From Streptomyces lomondensis (GTDB lineage Bacteria; Actinomycetota; Actinomycetes; Streptomycetales; Streptomycetaceae), in the NCBI RefSeq assembly GCF_014651035.1, contig NZ_BMWC01000018.1:1-64000 (forward strand): a stretch of DNA of 64,000 bases, read 5' to 3'. The position numbers were made by a program, and so were the translations under genes. Below, in pieces: positions 50,481 through 59,575 of the stretch (its first letter is position 1; each line of letters begins with the position of its first letter). Below the pieces are notes generated by a model. The model had not been told where the DNA came from. It did not search any database and saw nothing but the letters and a program-made list of their open reading frames with translations.

Positions 50481-51995
50481 TCACCGCGCGCGGCGCCCCA
50501 GGAAGATCGGGTTCGTGAACGCCGCGAGCGGTCCCGGTACCGGCCCCGCCGCCGCCTCGTGCCGGACCTCCGCCCGTACGTACGCCGCGTACGACGGCGT
50601 CGTCCGCCACTCGACGGTGCCCGAGCCGGACACCGGCAGCGGGGCGCTGGTGTGCAGCACGCCCTGGTCGGTGACGAAACGGACCGTGCAGCGCGGGGCG
50701 CCGGTGACCTCCAGGCGGACGGTGACCGGGGTGTCGCGGGCGACGTCGAGCCGTTCGCCGATGCCCGCGTGCTCGCCGCGTCCGCCGGACGCCCGGAAGG
50801 ACAGTGCGACCCTGGCGGACTCGGCGATGTACGACCGTCCCGACCGGATGCCCTCCTGGATCGCCCGGCGGGTCAGGTCGTCGGCCAGGACGACGGTCTG
50901 GGGGCTGCCCACCGGGTCCGGGGAGCGGTGCGCGTCGCTGCTGCCCATCGCCGGGATCCAGTCGCGCCCGTCCCGCACGGACGCCACCAGCATGCTGTCC
51001 CAGTCGGCCAGGGCGACCTCGTCGTCGGGCGTGTAGGGGCCGTTCCACACCTCGACCGCGTCCGCCTCGCCGAAGCCGAACTTCCAGTTGCAGCCGATGC
51101 AGGTGGCGTGCGGATGGGCCGGTACGACCAGGCCGCCGGCGCGGCGGATCTGCCGGGCGAACCGGCCGAAGCGGTTGTCGCGGGCGCGGTAGCGCCAGTC
51201 GACGAACGTGCCCGGGTCGGTGCCGAGCGCGACGACGTGCCCGTTCCGTGTGGTGACCTCCTCGCCCAGCATGACCAGCAGGTCGTCCCCGGCCACGTCC
51301 GCCCAGTGGGCGTGCGCCGCGTGCGTGTTGTGCTCGGAGGAGTTGATGAAGTCCAGCCCCGCCGCCCGCGCCAGTTCCCCGATCTCGGCGGGGGTGCGGC
51401 GGCCGTCGGAGTACCAGGAGTGCAGATGGCAGTCCCCCCGGTACCAGGCGCGGCCCCGGCCCTTCGCCCGGTCCGGCGGGTACACGGGCTCGACGGCCTC
51501 GCCCGGCTCGCCGTACGTCAGCGTGACCGTGATCTCGTACGACAGGCCCTGCGGGGCGACCGTGTACGGGCCGAGCGCGATGTGCCAGGTGCCCTCGCGC
51601 ACCGGGCCCGGGAGGTAGCCGGGCGTCGCGTCGTCCGCGCGGATGAAGAACTCCGTGCGCGCCCCGCCCGACCAGCCGCGGAAGCCCCGGCCGCCGAGTT
51701 CGGTGCCGCGCTCGTCGAAGATGCCGATGTCGAGGGCGTTGCCGGTCGTGCCCGCCGGGACGGACGGTCGGTCGTAGGTGTAGGCGACCTTGATCTCCCG
51801 GACCCCGGCCGGGACCTCGACCGGCACGTACACGAAGTCGGGCGACCCGGGCGGCAACGTGCCCCGCACGGTTCTGGTCTGCCGGTCCCCGTCTGCCGCT
51901 GAAGCGAAGCTCACGCTTCCCAACGTAAGCGCGGCGGCCGCTCCCGTCACGAACAGAGCGCGCCGGCCGAGCCCGCCGTGGTTGTCCTCGCACAT
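50481..51995 (-). CDS. Exported CehA/McbA-type PHP metallohydrolase
   Basis: A 504-residue protein. The N-terminus GLGRRALFVTGAAAALTLGS followed by SFASAAD looks like a twin-arginine (Tat) signal. After an N-terminal beta domain the PHP hydrolase domain starts at GDCHLHSWYSDGRRTPAEI (metal-binding HxH), continues with NSSEHNTH, GEEVTTRNGHVVAL, VPAHPHATC and GSSDAHRSPD. CehA/McbA relatives include carbaryl hydrolase, so an ester or phosphoester in the environment may be the target. ATG 51995 chosen to give a complete signal peptide. Confidence 0.83.
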   Translation of the reverse strand: MCEDNHGGLGRRALFVTGAAAALTLGSVSFASAADGDRQTRTVRGTLPPGSPDFVYVPVEVPAGVREIKVAYTYDRPSVPAGTTGNALDIGIFDERGTELGGRGFRGWSGGARTEFFIRADDATPGYLPGPVREGTWHIALGPYTVAPQGLSYEITVTLTYGEPGEAVEPVYPPDRAKGRGRAWYRGDCHLHSWYSDGRRTPAEIGELARAAGLDFINSSEHNTHAAHAHWADVAGDDLLVMLGEEVTTRNGHVVALGTDPGTFVDWRYRARDNRFGRFARQIRRAGGLVVPAHPHATCIGCNWKFGFGEADAVEVWNGPYTPDDEVALADWDSMLVASVRDGRDWIPAMGSSDAHRSPDPVGSPQTVVLADDLTRRAIQEGIRSGRSYIAESARVALSFRASGGRGEHAGIGERLDVARDTPVTVRLEVTGAPRCTVRFVTDQGVLHTSAPLPVSGSGTVEWRTTPSYAAYVRAEVRHEAAAGPVPGPLAAFTNPIFLGRRAR

Positions 51996-52191
51996 GCTGC
52001 TGCTCCCAGGTGTCGTCGGTGACGTGGCACGGGCGGTGCAGGGTGGTGCGTGGGAACTCTTGTAGTCCCCCGTGAACTGGCGTGCAAGGGAAGGGAATCC
52101 GGCGACGGGGATCCGCGGAACAGGCCGGAATCCTATAAGAGTCCGACCGGTCGGTATGGACAGTGGGGTCGTCCTCGGGTAGAGATGAACC

Positions 52192-53046
52192 ATGCGCATC
52201 GCCGTGACGATCTTCCTCACCGACGAGACGATCACCCCGACCCGGCTCGCCCGCGAGCTGGAGGACCGCGGGTTCGCCGGGCTGTACCTGCCCGAGCACA
52301 CGCACATCCCCGTCGAGCGGACCACCCCGTACCCGGCGGGCGGCGAGCTGCCGCGCGAGTACGGCCGTACGCTCGACCCGTTCGTGGCGCTCGGCCAGGC
52401 CGCCGCCGTCACCGAGCGGCTCGGTCTCGGCACGGGCATCACGCTCGTCGCCCAGCACGACCCGATCGACCTGGCCAAGCAGGTCGCGACCCTGGACCAC
52501 CTCTCCGGCGGCCGCTTCACCCTCGGCCTCGGCTTCGGCTGGAACGTCGAGGAGGCCGCCGACCACGGCGTGGCGTGGCGCACCCGGCGTGAGCTGGTCC
52601 GGGACCGGATGGCGCTGATGCGGGCGCTGTGGGCGGAGGAACCGGCCGCGTACGAGGGGGAGTTCGGGAGCGTCCGGGCGAGCCTCGCGTACCCCAAGCC
52701 CGTGCAGCGGCCGCGCGGCCCGGTCGTCGGACCGCGCACGCTCCTCGGCGGGGCCGCCGGGCCCAAGCTGTTCGCCCACATCACCGAGTACGCCGACGGC
52801 TGGCTGCCCATCGGCGGCCGCGGCCTGTCCGAGTCCCTGCCGCGGCTGCGCACCGCCTGGACCGAGGCGGGCCGCGACCCCCGGGCCCTCCAGGTCGTCC
52901 CGTACGCCGTCCACCCGACCCCGGGCAAGCTCGCCCACTACGCCGACCTCGGCATCGAGGAGGTCGTGGCGCAGTTGCCGCCGGCAGGGGAGGCGGAGGT
53001 GCTGAAGGTGCTGGACGGGCTCACGCGATATCTTCCAGGTACCTGA
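52192..53046 (+). CDS. LLM-class F420-dependent oxidoreductase
   Basis: A 284-residue luciferase-like protein: GFAGLYLPEHTHIP, VTERLGLGTGITLVAQHDPI, TLDHLSGGRFTLGLGFGWNVEE and GPRTLLGGAAGPKLFAHI. This is the compact F420-dependent subgroup. Lies 290 bases before fbiC, whose product is needed for F420. No palindromic operator is upstream; the promoter region contains GACCGGTCGG (52144-52153). Confidence 0.87.
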   Translation: MRIAVTIFLTDETITPTRLARELEDRGFAGLYLPEHTHIPVERTTPYPAGGELPREYGRTLDPFVALGQAAAVTERLGLGTGITLVAQHDPIDLAKQVATLDHLSGGRFTLGLGFGWNVEEAADHGVAWRTRRELVRDRMALMRALWAEEPAAYEGEFGSVRASLAYPKPVQRPRGPVVGPRTLLGGAAGPKLFAHITEYADGWLPIGGRGLSESLPRLRTAWTEAGRDPRALQVVPYAVHPTPGKLAHYADLGIEEVVAQLPPAGEAEVLKVLDGLTRYLPGT

Positions 53047-53085
53047 CAACCCGGTCGGGGCGCATGGGGGGAGCGGCACAGCGTC

Positions 53086-53292
53086 ATGAGGATCGCCTGG
53101 TTAGCGTGGCTCGGGCGGCATTTCGCCGAGTACGGCTACAGCCAAGGCCTGTTGCGCGGCGCGATCGGCACGCTCGCCGTACTGGTGACCGCCCTGCTGG
53201 TCTGGATCACCCTGCATCGCCACAGGCCCCTCGCCGTGGTCCTCAGCGGTCTCGTGTCCGCCCTGGGCATCGGATGGCTGGCCTTCCACTGA
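53086..53292 (+). CDS. Small membrane protein of unknown function
   Basis: A 68-residue protein with two hydrophobic helices (GTLAVLVTALLVWITLH; PLAVVLSGLVSALGIGWLAF) separated by a short HRHR turn. ATG 53086 follows GGGGGGAG at moderate distance. Family not recognised; lies between the LLM gene and fbiC. Confidence 0.65.
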   Translation: MRIAWLAWLGRHFAEYGYSQGLLRGAIGTLAVLVTALLVWITLHRHRPLAVVLSGLVSALGIGWLAFH

Positions 53293-53335
53293 CGGGGCTC
53301 GGCCCGGTTGATCAGCGCACTCGTATGCTCGAAGG

Positions 53336-55921
53336 ATGACGACTTCCGCGACCTCCGGAACCGGCCCCACCGAGAACTCCATGCGTCGCGCCCTGAAACG
53401 GGCCAGGGACGGCGTCTCCCTCGACGTCGCCGAGGCGGCCGTCCTGCTCCAGGCCCGGGGCGAGCAGTTGGAGGACCTGTCGGCGTCGGCCGCCCGGGTG
53501 CGGGACGCGGGCCTGGAGGCGGCGGGCCGGCCCGGTGTCATCACGTACTCGAAGAGCGTCTTCATCCCGCTGACCCGGCTGTGCCGGGACAAGTGCCACT
53601 ACTGCACGTTCGTCACCGTCCCGGGCAAGCTGCGCCGGGAGGGCCACGGGATGTTCATGTCCCCGGACGAGGTGCTGGATATCGCCCGCAAGGGCGCCGC
53701 GCTCGGCTGCAAGGAAGCCCTCATCACCCTGGGCGACAAGCCCGAGGACCGCTGGCCGGAGGCGCGCGAGTGGCTCGACGCGCACGGTTACGACGACACC
53801 CTCGCCTACGTCCGGGCCATCTCCATCCGCATCCTGGAGGAGACGGGCCTGCTGCCCCACCTCAACCCGGGCGTGATGTCCTGGACCGACTTCCAGCGGC
53901 TCAAGCCCGTCGCGCCCAGCATGGGCATGATGCTGGAGACGACCGCGACCCGCCTCTGGTCGGAGCCGGGCGGCCCGCACCACGGCTCTCCCGACAAGGA
54001 GCCCGCCGTGCGGCTGCGGGTGCTGGAGGACGCCGGGCGTTCCTCCGTCCCCTTCACCTCCGGGATCCTCATAGGCATCGGCGAGAGCTACGAGGAGCGC
54101 GCCGAGTCGCTGTTCGCGCTGCGGAAGGTCTCCCGGGCCTACCACGGCATCCAGGAGCTGATCATCCAGAACTTCCGCGCCAAGCCGGACACGGCGATGC
54201 GCGGCATGCCCGACGCGGAACTGGACGAACTGGTCGCCACGGTGGCCGTCGCCCGCCTCCTCATGGGCCCGAGCGGCTGCATCCAGGCCCCGCCCAACCT
54301 CGTCGACGACGAGTACGAGCGGCTGATCCGGGCCGGCATCGACGACTGGGGCGGGGTGTCCCCGCTCACCATCGACCACGTCAACCCCGAGCGCCCCTGG
54401 CCGCAGATCGACCAGCTCGCCGAGAAGTCCCGCGCGGCCGGTTTCGAACTGCGCGAACGGCTCTGCGTGTACCCGGAGTTCGTGCGGCGCGGCGAGCCCT
54501 GGCTGGACCCGCGGTTGCGCCCGCACGTGGCCGCGCTGGCCGACCCGGAGACCGGCCTCGCCCGCCCCGAGGCGCTGCCGCAGGGTTTGCCGTGGCAGGA
54601 GCCGGAGGAGGTCTTCGTCGCCTCCGGCCGCACCGACCTGCACAGCTCCATCGACACCGAGGGGCGTACGTCCGACCGCCGGGACGACTTCGACGAGGTG
54701 TACGGCGACTGGGGCGCCCTGCGCGAGGCCGCCGCCCCGGGCATGGCACCCGAGCGCATCGACACCGACGTACGCGAGGCCCTGCGCACCGCGGCCGACG
54801 ACCCCACCAAGCTCACCGACGACGAGGCGCTGGCCCTGCTGCACGCGGACGGCCCGGCTCTGGACGCCCTCGCCCGCGTCGCCGACGACGTGCGGAAGTC
54901 GGCCGTGGGCGACGACGTCACCTACATCGTCACCCGCAACATCAACTTCACCAACGTCTGCTACACGGGCTGCCGCTTCTGCGCCTTCGCGCAGCGCCGC
55001 ACGGACGCCGACGCCTACACCCTGTCCCTGGACCAGGTCGCCGACCGGGCGCAGCAGGCCTGGGACGTGGGCGCGGTGGAGGTCTGCATGCAGGGCGGCA
55101 TCCATCCGGACCTGCCGGGCACGGCGTACTTCGACATCGCGCGGGCGGTGAAGGAACGCGTCCCCGGCATGCATGTGCACGCCTTCTCGCCGATGGAGGT
55201 CGTCAACGGCGCCGCCCGCACCGGCATGTCCATCCGCGAGTGGCTGACCGCCGCCAAGGAAGCCGGTCTGGACACCATCCCGGGCACGGCCGCCGAGATC
55301 CTCGACGACGAGGTCCGCTGGATCCTCACCAAGGGCAAGCTGCCCGCGGCGGACTGGATCGAGGTCGTGACGACGGCCCACGAGCTGGGCATCCGGTCCA
55401 GCTCGACGATGATGTACGGGCATGTCGACCAGCCCCGCCACTGGCTCGGGCACCTGCGCACCCTCGCCGGCATCCAGCAGCGCACCGGCGGCTTCACCGA
55501 GTTCGTGACGCTGCCGTTCGTGCACACCAACGCGCCGGTGTACCTGGCGGGGATCGCCCGGCCGGGCCCGACCATGCGGGACAACCGCGCGGTCACGGCC
55601 ATGGCCCGGCTGCTCCTGCACCCGTACATCCCCAACATCCAGACCAGCTGGGTGAAGCTGGGCACCGAGGGCGCGGCCGAGATGCTCCGCTCGGGCGCGA
55701 ACGACCTCGGCGGCACGCTCATGGAGGAGACCATCTCCCGGATGGCGGGCTCGTCGTACGGCTCGTACAAGTCGGTCAAGGACCTGATCGCGGTGGCGGA
55801 GGCCGCGGGCCGTCCGGCCAAGCCCCGCACCACCCTCTACGGGGAGGTCCCGGTGGAGCGGCAGCGGGCGGCGGAGGCGTCGGACGGGCATCTGCCCGAG
55901 CTGCTGCCGGTGCTGGACTGA
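53336..55921 (+). CDS. fbiC: FO synthase FbiC (CofG-CofH fusion)
   Basis: An 861-residue fusion of two radical-SAM enzymes that together make the deazaflavin FO, the chromophore of coenzyme F420, from tyrosine and a pyrimidine precursor. The CofG half has its cluster motif CRDKCHYC at Cys83, 87 and 90; the CofH half has CYTGCRFC at Cys542, 546 and 549. TMMYGHVDQPRHWLGHL and GTLMEETISRMAG are CofH signatures. Supplies cofactor for the LLM and Ddn-type proteins in the window. The lactate and glutamate steps (fbiA/B/D) are not here. Confidence 0.95.
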   Translation: MTTSATSGTGPTENSMRRALKRARDGVSLDVAEAAVLLQARGEQLEDLSASAARVRDAGLEAAGRPGVITYSKSVFIPLTRLCRDKCHYCTFVTVPGKLRREGHGMFMSPDEVLDIARKGAALGCKEALITLGDKPEDRWPEAREWLDAHGYDDTLAYVRAISIRILEETGLLPHLNPGVMSWTDFQRLKPVAPSMGMMLETTATRLWSEPGGPHHGSPDKEPAVRLRVLEDAGRSSVPFTSGILIGIGESYEERAESLFALRKVSRAYHGIQELIIQNFRAKPDTAMRGMPDAELDELVATVAVARLLMGPSGCIQAPPNLVDDEYERLIRAGIDDWGGVSPLTIDHVNPERPWPQIDQLAEKSRAAGFELRERLCVYPEFVRRGEPWLDPRLRPHVAALADPETGLARPEALPQGLPWQEPEEVFVASGRTDLHSSIDTEGRTSDRRDDFDEVYGDWGALREAAAPGMAPERIDTDVREALRTAADDPTKLTDDEALALLHADGPALDALARVADDVRKSAVGDDVTYIVTRNINFTNVCYTGCRFCAFAQRRTDADAYTLSLDQVADRAQQAWDVGAVEVCMQGGIHPDLPGTAYFDIARAVKERVPGMHVHAFSPMEVVNGAARTGMSIREWLTAAKEAGLDTIPGTAAEILDDEVRWILTKGKLPAADWIEVVTTAHELGIRSSSTMMYGHVDQPRHWLGHLRTLAGIQQRTGGFTEFVTLPFVHTNAPVYLAGIARPGPTMRDNRAVTAMARLLLHPYIPNIQTSWVKLGTEGAAEMLRSGANDLGGTLMEETISRMAGSSYGSYKSVKDLIAVAEAAGRPAKPRTTLYGEVPVERQRAAEASDGHLPELLPVLD

Positions 55922-55934
55922 GGCGCCCGGCCGG

Positions 55935-57338
55935 CTACTTGCCCCCGGCGTCCGCCGGCTGATGCGCCGTCAAGGCGCGGTCGGCCGGGGCGCCGGGGGA
56001 TGCCGGTCGCGGGGGAGGGGTGCGCCTGCCCAGCCCGAGCAGCAGCAGGCCGAGGGCGCAGGCGATCGCCGGCCAGTAGAGGTAGCGGTAGTTCGTCGCG
56101 GGCATGATCGGCAGATAGCCGAGGATGTAGGCCGCCGAGCTGATGCCCAGCGCCCGGACCGGCATCGAGAAGGTGCCCTTGCCGGGGCGGATCGCGAGCA
56201 CCAGCGCGACGGTCAGCCAGAACCAGCCGCGGAACAGCCACCGCACGTCCGTGGCCATGCCGGTGACGTACGTGTCGAGCATGTCCTCCAGCCGGGGGTG
56301 CGCCACCTCGATGCCCAGGTCGTTGGGGGTGACCCCCGGGTGGTACGGATAGCCGGTCTCGAACAGCAGGCTCGCGAAGAGCTGCAGCCGGTACTGGAGA
56401 TAGTGCGGCACATGCCCGCTCATCTCGCGCAGCCACAGGGACGTGATCTCGTCGGAGTCCCCGCGCAGCCCGTCCGCCGGGCGTTCGTAGCAGGCCCAGT
56501 AGGCGTCCGACAGGGCCCCGACGCGACGGCACTCCTGCGCGGCGGCGACGAGCCGGTCCCGAAGGCCGGGTGACACGTCCGCCGACCGCAGTTCGTCCGC
56601 CCTCAGCACGTGCACCAGGTCGTCGATCATGATCTGCGCGCCCTGCCTGGTCTGTAGCGGCTGCGCGAACACGGAGATGGCGGCGGCCGGCACGACGAGG
56701 GCGGCCACGAGCGCCGCCGCGCACGTCACCCACGTACGGCGCCCCGGAGTCCGCCACAGGGCGAGGACGAGCATCACGAAGACGGGGATCGCGGCGACGA
56801 AGGCGTTCTTGCGGACGAGCATGGCGTAGGCGAGGAACAGCACGCCCAGCCAGAGCAGCGCCCACCGCACGGCGGGCCGGGGCCGGGTGTCCCGCAGCCG
56901 CAGCCCGGTGAACGCGACCGCGCACGCGGCGAGCAGCGCGAACGCCGCGTGGACGTCCTTCCACACCACCCCGGCGAACGTCAGCACGAAGGGCGTCAGC
57001 CCGAGCCCGAGCACGGCCAGCGAACCGCCCCGGCTCCCGGTCAGCGCCCACACGCACCGGGCCAGCGCCCAGAGCGCGCCCCAGAAGACGACGGACTGGA
57101 GGACGAGCATGGAGGTGATCGAGCCGGTCACCGCGATCAGCGCCCGCCACACCAGGCTCAGCACGGGCGGGTGCCAGTCGGTCAGGGGCCGCTTGCCCTC
57201 CGCCTGCTGGAGCTGGTCGAGGCTGTCGGGACTCAGGTACCCGGGGGCGAAGACGAGGACCGTGGCCAGGCAGCAGACCGCCGCGAGGGCGGCCAGTGCC
57301 CAGGCCCAGCGCTGCCGCACCCATCCTGTTTGTCCCAT
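55935..57338 (-). CDS. Polytopic membrane protein, glycosyltransferase-39-like
   Basis: A 467-residue protein with about 9-10 hydrophobic helices and a large extracytoplasmic loop. The early acidic DQLQQAEGKRPLTDWHPPVL segment after the first helix recalls the Asp motif of polyprenol-phosphate-dependent (GT-C) glycosyltransferases, and WKDVHAAFALLAA and RKNAFVAAIP follow. Next to it are GtrA and a GT2 glycosyltransferase, forming a lipid-linked sugar-transfer set of the cell envelope. Exact sugar unknown. Confidence 0.7.
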   Translation of the reverse strand: MGQTGWVRQRWAWALAALAAVCCLATVLVFAPGYLSPDSLDQLQQAEGKRPLTDWHPPVLSLVWRALIAVTGSITSMLVLQSVVFWGALWALARCVWALTGSRGGSLAVLGLGLTPFVLTFAGVVWKDVHAAFALLAACAVAFTGLRLRDTRPRPAVRWALLWLGVLFLAYAMLVRKNAFVAAIPVFVMLVLALWRTPGRRTWVTCAAALVAALVVPAAAISVFAQPLQTRQGAQIMIDDLVHVLRADELRSADVSPGLRDRLVAAAQECRRVGALSDAYWACYERPADGLRGDSDEITSLWLREMSGHVPHYLQYRLQLFASLLFETGYPYHPGVTPNDLGIEVAHPRLEDMLDTYVTGMATDVRWLFRGWFWLTVALVLAIRPGKGTFSMPVRALGISSAAYILGYLPIMPATNYRYLYWPAIACALGLLLLGLGRRTPPPRPASPGAPADRALTAHQPADAGGK

Positions 57339-57374
57339 ATGCCGGATGCTAGCCGGTCGCCGGGCGCCGGCCGC

Positions 57375-57845
57375 TCAGGGTGCGACGAAGACGTAGCGCC
57401 GGTAGGCGTAGAAGCGGAACAGCGTCGCGAGCGCCCAGCCGAGGATGCGGGCGGTGTTGTCGCTGAGCGCCGAGTCGAGCCCGAGCAGGTTCCGGGAGGC
57501 GAAGACCGTGCCCGCGGTGATGGCGAGCCCGACCCCGTTCGCGACGAGGAACAGGGCGAGTTCGTGGCTCACCTTCTCGCGGTGCTGATGGCGGTAAGTC
57601 CAGTAGCGGTTCCCGGCCCAGCTGAAGAGGGCCGCCGCAGCCGTGGCAATGACCGACGCCTGGACGGGGGCGTCCCGCATCGCCCCGCCCGCGGCGCCGC
57701 CGGGCAGGCCGAAGACCAGCAGGTTGTAGCCGCCGTTGTCCACGACGAAGGCCAGGGCGCCGACGACCCCGAACTTGGCGGCCTCGCGCCAGATGCCCCT
57801 GAGGGTGTCGCGCACGCGCAGCGTCACAGATGCGAGGACCGGCAC
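57375..57845 (-). CDS. GtrA family membrane protein
   Basis: A 156-residue protein with four helices: KFGVVGALAFVVDNGGYNLL, ASVIATAAAALFSWAGNRYWTYR, LFLVANGVGLAITAG and NTARILGWALATLFRFYAYRRYVF. The last is the diagnostic GtrA ending. GtrA proteins help move polyprenol-phosphate sugars across the membrane; the GT2 enzyme divergently encoded at 57945 would be its synthase. Confidence 0.88.
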   Translation of the reverse strand: MPVLASVTLRVRDTLRGIWREAAKFGVVGALAFVVDNGGYNLLVFGLPGGAAGGAMRDAPVQASVIATAAAALFSWAGNRYWTYRHQHREKVSHELALFLVANGVGLAITAGTVFASRNLLGLDSALSDNTARILGWALATLFRFYAYRRYVFVAP

Positions 57846-57944
57846 ACGGCGAGCGTAACGACCCGGCGCGCCCTCACCGCTCAGACGCGCTCATATCGCA
57901 TGATTTCCTACCGAATGAGACATCGGTCCGGGTGAGGAGTGGTC

Positions 57945-58937
57945 GTGGAACCGACGATCGCGTGTGTCGTGCCGTGTCACAACGAGGAGGCGGCCGTCGG
58001 CAAGGTCGTCCGCGACCTGCGCGCCGCCCTCCCCGAGGCCGACGTCTACGTGTACGACAACGCCTCCACCGACCGCACGGTGGAGATCGCCCGGCAGGCG
58101 GGCGCGATCGTCCGGCAGGAGCCCCGCAAGGGCAAGGGCAACGTCATCCGCCGCGCCTTCGCCGACGTCGACGCGGACGCCCTGCTCATCGTCGACGGCG
58201 ACGACACCTACGACGCCTCCCGCGCCCGGGACCTGGTGGACCTGCTCTTCGAGGGGCCCTACGACCAGGTCGTCGGCGCCCGCCGGGTGACGGCCGACGG
58301 GGCCTACCGGGCCGGGCACGCGGTGGGCAACAAGCTGCTCACCGGGGCGGTGCGGTCCCTGTTCGGCAACGACGTGACCGACATGCTCAGCGGCTACCGG
58401 GTCTTCTCCCGGCGCTTCGTGAAGTCCTTCCCGGCCCTGGCCCGGGAGTTCGAGACCGAGACCGAGATGACCATCCACGCCCTGCACCTGCGGCTCCCCA
58501 CGGCCGAGCTCGTCGTGGACTACCGGGTCCGGCCGGCGGGCGGCGAGAGCAAGCTGCGCACCTACCGGGACGGCTGGCGCATCCTGCGGGTCATCCTCGA
58601 CCTGGCGCGGCGCGAGCGGCCCTCCCTGGTACACACCGTCATCGCGGGCGTGCTGGCCCTCGTCTCCGTCGTCCTCGGCATCCCGGTCATCACCGAGTTC
58701 GTACGGACGGGCAGCGTGCCCCGCCTCCCCACGGCGGTCCTCGCCGCCGCGATCATGACCATCGCGGCGCTCGTCCTGCTCGTGGGCTACATCCTCGAAT
58801 CGCTCACGCACATGCGGCAGGAGCAGTCCCGGCTGGTCCACCTCGCCTACCCGGCACCGGCGCGCTCCCCGCGCCACACCCCCCACGGCGCCGGCACCGG
58901 CCCCGTACCGGTCCGCAAGACCGCCGGCGGGCCCTGA
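57945..58937 (+). CDS. Polyprenol-phosphate glycosyltransferase (GT2)
   Basis: A 330-residue GT-A glycosyltransferase: TIACVVPCHNEEAAVGKVV, VYDNASTDRT, IVDGDDTYDAS (DxD-like metal motif) and MLSGYRVFSRRF. Two C-terminal helices (LVHTVIAGVLALVSVVLGIP; AIMTIAALVLLVGYILESL) anchor it in the membrane. I prefer GTG 57945 because GAGGAG lies 5 bases upstream; GTG 57939 would add two residues. Partner of the GtrA protein. Confidence 0.87.
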   Translation: MEPTIACVVPCHNEEAAVGKVVRDLRAALPEADVYVYDNASTDRTVEIARQAGAIVRQEPRKGKGNVIRRAFADVDADALLIVDGDDTYDASRARDLVDLLFEGPYDQVVGARRVTADGAYRAGHAVGNKLLTGAVRSLFGNDVTDMLSGYRVFSRRFVKSFPALAREFETETEMTIHALHLRLPTAELVVDYRVRPAGGESKLRTYRDGWRILRVILDLARRERPSLVHTVIAGVLALVSVVLGIPVITEFVRTGSVPRLPTAVLAAAIMTIAALVLLVGYILESLTHMRQEQSRLVHLAYPAPARSPRHTPHGAGTGPVPVRKTAGGP

Positions 58938-59014
58938 GCCGCCAGGGGACCGGCACGCGCGCAGTACGATGATCGGAACCCCGGGTGTGCGGGGTCCCGT
59001 GACTGAGGAGATGC

Positions 59015-59575
59015 GTGCCGGTGCCTGCCCGACTTCCTTCGTGGGCCTGGGTGACCGGGCTGACCGTGGGAGCGATCGCCGCGGTGACGGTCCTGGCCGT
59101 GCAGGCGGACCGGGGCCCGCACCCCACCGCCACGTCGGCCAAGCCGAGCAGCTCGGCGTCGGCGCAGCCCACACCGACGGCGTCCGCCCCGGCGCGGGTG
59201 CCCGACGGCTCCGGCACCGGCCGGCGCATCGTCTACTCCCTCGGCGAGAAGCGGGTGTGGCTGGTCGACGCGAGCGAGGCGACCCGCCGTACGTTCACGG
59301 TGTGGCCGGGCACGGTCAGCCCCGACCCCGGCACGTACACGGTGTCGTCCCGCAACGCCGCCACCACCGGCTCGGACGGCGTCCAGATCGAGCACATCGT
59401 CTACTTCGCCGCGAAGTCCGGCGTGTCCGTCGCCTTCTCCAACGCGGTCGACGGAGCCTCGCCGCCGCCCGCCGCCTCCGGCACCCAGACGGGCGGGGTC
59501 CGGATGCGGAAGGCGGACGGCACGGCACTGTGGGCGTTCGGCACGGTCGGCACGACCGTCACCGTGGTCAAGTAG
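59015..59575 (+). CDS. L,D-transpeptidase-like secreted protein lacking the catalytic Cys
   Basis: A 186-residue protein with an N-terminal membrane anchor (WAWVTGLTVGAIAAVTVLAV), a Ser/Pro/Thr linker and a C-terminal domain like YkuD L,D-transpeptidases: RIVYSLGEKRVWLVDAS, then PDPGTYTVSS. In active enzymes the end reads HGCVRM-N; here the place is TGGVRMRKADGTALWAFGTV, with Gly for the nucleophilic Cys and Thr for His. It should therefore not cross-link peptidoglycan and may bind it instead. GTG 59015 has GAGGAG four bases ahead. Confidence 0.72.
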   Translation: MPVPARLPSWAWVTGLTVGAIAAVTVLAVQADRGPHPTATSAKPSSSASAQPTPTASAPARVPDGSGTGRRIVYSLGEKRVWLVDASEATRRTFTVWPGTVSPDPGTYTVSSRNAATTGSDGVQIEHIVYFAAKSGVSVAFSNAVDGASPPPAASGTQTGGVRMRKADGTALWAFGTVGTTVTVVK

